DNA of 64,000 nucleotides. It comes from Tomocerus qinae. Lineage: Eukaryota; Arthropoda; Collembola; Entomobryomorpha; Tomoceridae. Positions 60,501-64,000 of the stretch are shown piece by piece. The translations under genes and the position numbers were made by a program. The notes below the pieces were generated by a model. The model was not told where the DNA came from and did no database searches. It saw only the letters and a program-made list of their open reading frames with translations. Positions within the stretch are counted from its first letter, which is position 1; every line of letters begins with the position of its first letter. The DNA lies in NCBI GenBank assembly GCA_020055645.1, contig CM034546.1, forward strand, positions 118,904,375 through 118,968,374, given 5' to 3'.

Positions 60501-63500
60501 TTTACTGCTTAACTTGAAAAGGGGACTAAACAGGTCTGTCTGTGCGTTTTCTACTAGAAATGACGACAAACCATATTGTCCTTAGTTCCTAGTGGTACTA
60601 GATCTATACGTATATTATAGGCTAGTAATACTTAAGTACATGACATCTGTAAAGACTGGAGTTTACAGTTTCACTAAAAATAGTAGTGGTGCTAGTACAT
60701 ATTGAACGTAGAGCAGATAGTTAGGCTTAACCTGTCCCAGCAGCAGAAGTTGTAGGTTGAAATAATAATATGACTAACATACGCAAAATATGCTTACTGC
60801 AGAAAACATGGTGTATTACGAGTGCAGAATTTTGCGTTGCCCGTTGAAAGTAAATGTCTTGTAAGTCAGGTCTATGCTAACTACTACATAGTGAGATACA
60901 CAAACATAGTCTATATAGTGGATAGAAAATGTTGGTAAAGTGCCTACAATGCAAAGAAGAATCAGAGAAACAGTAGTGTGCATTAGAGAATGGAGAGAAG
61001 GAAGAGCAAGATGGGAAATACGGAGCGGAGAGATAGTCAGTCCGGTAATTGCTTTCTTTTGACAGGGAGATTGCAAAGTATAAATCAAGCTGTGAAATAT
61101 TCAAATTGTGAAAACAACCTGGGCTTGTTTTATTACTTTGCCTGCCTACTGTAGTGTAGACTCAATCTAACTACTCAACCACGCTCCGTACACACTTCCT
61201 CTACTCCGAACCGGGTAATGTAATTCTCCCTACTATCTACCTACCTACTCGACTACCTAGTAGTTGATATCTCCTCTAATAAAGCATGAGGATAGTTAAG
61301 ACGCGTAAGTGGAAATCGTTCCGAGGATCTGTTTGTGAGAATGAGCCCTTAAAATAGAGCAGGTCTGGAGCAGGATGCGTAGAGGTTGAGGAGATGCGAG
61401 CTCAAATGCACCCAGCCATTCCCAAACGACGAGATCTATTGCAATCATAATAATATGTAATGTTGTTATTTCTTTCTTTATTACCAAACCAAGTCAGTCG
61501 AAGTGGTTGTCTATCTCTAGCCTCCAGCCCATTCCACACTTAACTACCTTTAGCTATCTCCACGCTGAAAACTTATCCCATAAACAGACTAAGATCCATA
61601 CACATCTCACTATACACACTCTTTAACAAATATCAACAAACTGCAAAACTCAACTGAATGATTAATGAGCCACGATAAATACAGACTTGTGGCAATACAA
61701 AATACGTGCTCCACAAATCAATTCCACCATTTATTTTGCTTATCTCCTCCACTACTATTCCACTCATCCACATCTACCTCCAATATTTTTTGACAGATTA
61801 TTGCTCACTAATTTTAGAATATAATAAACCCTATAATAATTGTTAATGACATGGGTCGCCTACTCTATAACATTTCACAACTAGGATCCTTGTTATTGCT
61901 GCTTTATTGCCAATTAAATAAAGTGTTTATCTTAACTAGTCATACATCCTGATACCAAACAATGGATTTATAGATCATTTGATTGCAGAGATATTGTGCA
62001 TGAAACATGGTTTGGTTGATTCGTTTCGTCGTTTCGTATACCTATCTGGTTCAGTTGGTAGATTCCTTTATGATCCAGGGAAAAAATAAGAAAAAAATTA
62101 AAGACATCGACTATACCTTAACAGTTTTGTACTCAACAAAAGTAATTAACACGCAGGTTGTGTATTTTATTACTTTTCTAGGCGAATTGATTATAGCCTA
62201 CTATTTCATTCACAAAAATTTATTTATTTCTCGTTTTTTTCGATTGGCGTAATTGTGGTAATTGGTAAATTGTAGTAATTAATGAACCAAAACAAAACTA
62301 CTACACAAGTGATTCAATTTGTAATACTTGTTGAAAAGGAGTGCAAAATGTTGTATTAAGTAGTATGTAGTGGGTCTGAGGATTGATTAAATTAATAGAT
62401 TGTGTAGTTAGGAGTAATCGTCATTGGGAGTCAGTTTGGGCGTGCATGAGGGAAAATGGCGTACAATAGGTCAAAAGAAAATATACATCTGCTAATGTGT
62501 GCTAAAGTAATGTAAGAGAAAGAGTAGTCTTTTATGAGAACCACTGAACCACTTCGGATTTCAAAGATAAACAAATTAAACGAGAGTATGGAGTATGAAA
62601 TAGTTTGGGATAAAGTAGGTGAGCCGGGAGCGGCGTGTTTTCTGCTCACACAAAGAGCATATATAGTTCTCTCCTACAATGCAAGGATCAACAAATAACC
62701 TTTTAAATCCATAGAAATGTTTACACTAGGTTTACCTTCTTCGAAATCCTTTTCATGTAGATACTAATGTAATGTAAGAGTGCTCATAAAGAGAATGTTT
62801 TCCACTCTTTCATTCAAAACAATTCCATTGCATCCAGTTTCCTCCAGCACAGTCTGGCCTTCCCAAATTGAAAAACAGCAAACTAATGACAGAACAGGCG
62901 TACAGTGGCTATATATAATATTGTGAATTCGTGTGTAAACTAACTCAACTCACTACGAACTTTGTTACGGCTGAAAACTTAAAAGTTTATGGGAGCAGAC
63001 TTTCTCGCTGTGCAGTTTTGGTAGCGTATTGCCACGGAGAGAGCCACACAAACATTGAGACTGTACGAGCTCGTATTCAAAAGCATTATGGATTCAAAGT
63101 TATATATGTCACCATGTATTTGTGTTTTGCCCGAGTGTAAAAACTATTGCCGACTCATTTCAACATGAAAAACAATAAAACCTACAAAATTCATCTTTCC
63201 CAGTCGACTGAAAAGAAGTATTCCCGACTGCTGCTGACTGACTGTAATATATTGAATTACTACACATACTCCACAACTATTATATCAACTCTGACTTTCT
63301 AAACGCTCCTGCTACTATTCAGAAAACTTTGCTCTTCCCCGCATACAGGGATATTTATACTTTTTACTTAACTTTGATGTGCTACATGCACTCTGTCCTC
63401 GTCGTTAAATTTCATACCCATGCTAACACAGTTCTATCTGCAATGTTACAAAACAAAGATACAAACTCACGTATACGACACTTTTTTGAGCTTTGCATAA

Positions 63501-64000
63501 TAGTCTCTTCCTCTGTACTAAAGGTCACCAAGACCCTTTCATCCTAAGTAACTTCGTGTATCAGGATACAAAGAATCAATACGGATGAAAAATCTCAGTA
63601 AGTTTATACAGTACAAATAATACTAGTGCCTACCATATTATATTGTATATAGATTTGCACAGGTTGCTATCTGACCGCCTTATGGTAAAGAAGTAGTAGC
63701 GCCATCCAAATTCATTCTATTTCCATACAATAAAATCTGTCTCCCAGTAAGTTAGGAAGTGGGGATGCAGACTCCTACACACAATTGTACCAAAGAACGT
63801 ATTTATTTATAGCTAGGGAATGTAGTATATAGTGTAGACATAGACTCGGAAGATAAGTTGGGAGTACATATGTAGTTGCCAGAGTTAGACTAAAAAAATA
63901 CTGTGGGACATGTATGTACCTATGCCAATTTATTCTGTGTATGTATGTATTTCTCTTTTGATGGCATTGCATCTGAAGCTCTGATAAAAGCATTGTGCGT
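57512..64000. other. Non-coding right flank, no gene recognised
   Basis: AT-rich, similar in texture to the left flank. Open frames reach 90 codons (60816-61088 minus) with no domain pattern. Short CTAC (61232-61260) and GTAT (63936-63951) repeats occur. No RNA gene, transposon end or exon with credible splice sites and protein features was found. The 3' LTR promoter points into this region, so LTR read-out transcripts are possible. Confidence 0.5.

Overview
The window looks like non-coding DNA from a metazoan nuclear genome, carrying one intact, apparently young LTR retrotransposon. It is AT-rich throughout. Outside about 49.1-57.5 kb no reading frame exceeds about 160 codons, there are no operons or ribosome-binding sites, and short simple repeats, small palindromes and splice-like signals are scattered about. 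The retroelement's gag-pol type suggests an invertebrate, perhaps an arthropod, but I cannot name the organism.

Layout: 1-49,142 is left flank with no gene I can recognise. It holds a 20-bp tandem repeat near 3.0 kb, a 10-bp phased repeat at 6.8 kb with a related short copy at 24.4 kb, a diverged tandem duplication at 16.4-17.0 kb, a two-orientation 16-bp repeat array at 26.8-27.0 kb, and a pair of head-to-head short reading frames at 30.8-31.6 kb that are the only weak exon candidates. 49,147-57,507 is a complete Ty3/gypsy-type (Metaviridae-like) element of 8,361 bp. Its two 848-bp LTRs look identical and are bracketed by a 4-bp target duplication (ATCT). 57,512-64,000 is right flank with nothing recognisable.

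The element reads, in order: 5' LTR (TATA box, polyadenylation signal, many small inverted repeats), a tRNA primer-binding site 3 bp inside, a 533-aa Gag with a CCHC knuckle, a -1 frame Pol (protease, reverse transcriptase, RNase H, integrase with GPY/F module), a third 386-aa open frame overlapping the end of pol, a polypurine tract, and the 3' LTR. Gag would build the particle. Pol would be made as a Gag-Pol fusion by a -1 shift near the gag stop, which sits inside a GC-only hairpin. Reverse transcription would be primed at the PBS and PPT, and integrase would insert the copy. The third frame occupies the position where env lies in errantiviruses and retroviruses, but shows no signal peptide, membrane segment or other envelope feature. 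It has a proline/aromatic-rich start, a strongly basic middle and an acidic serine-rich tail. It is the most interesting unknown in the window.
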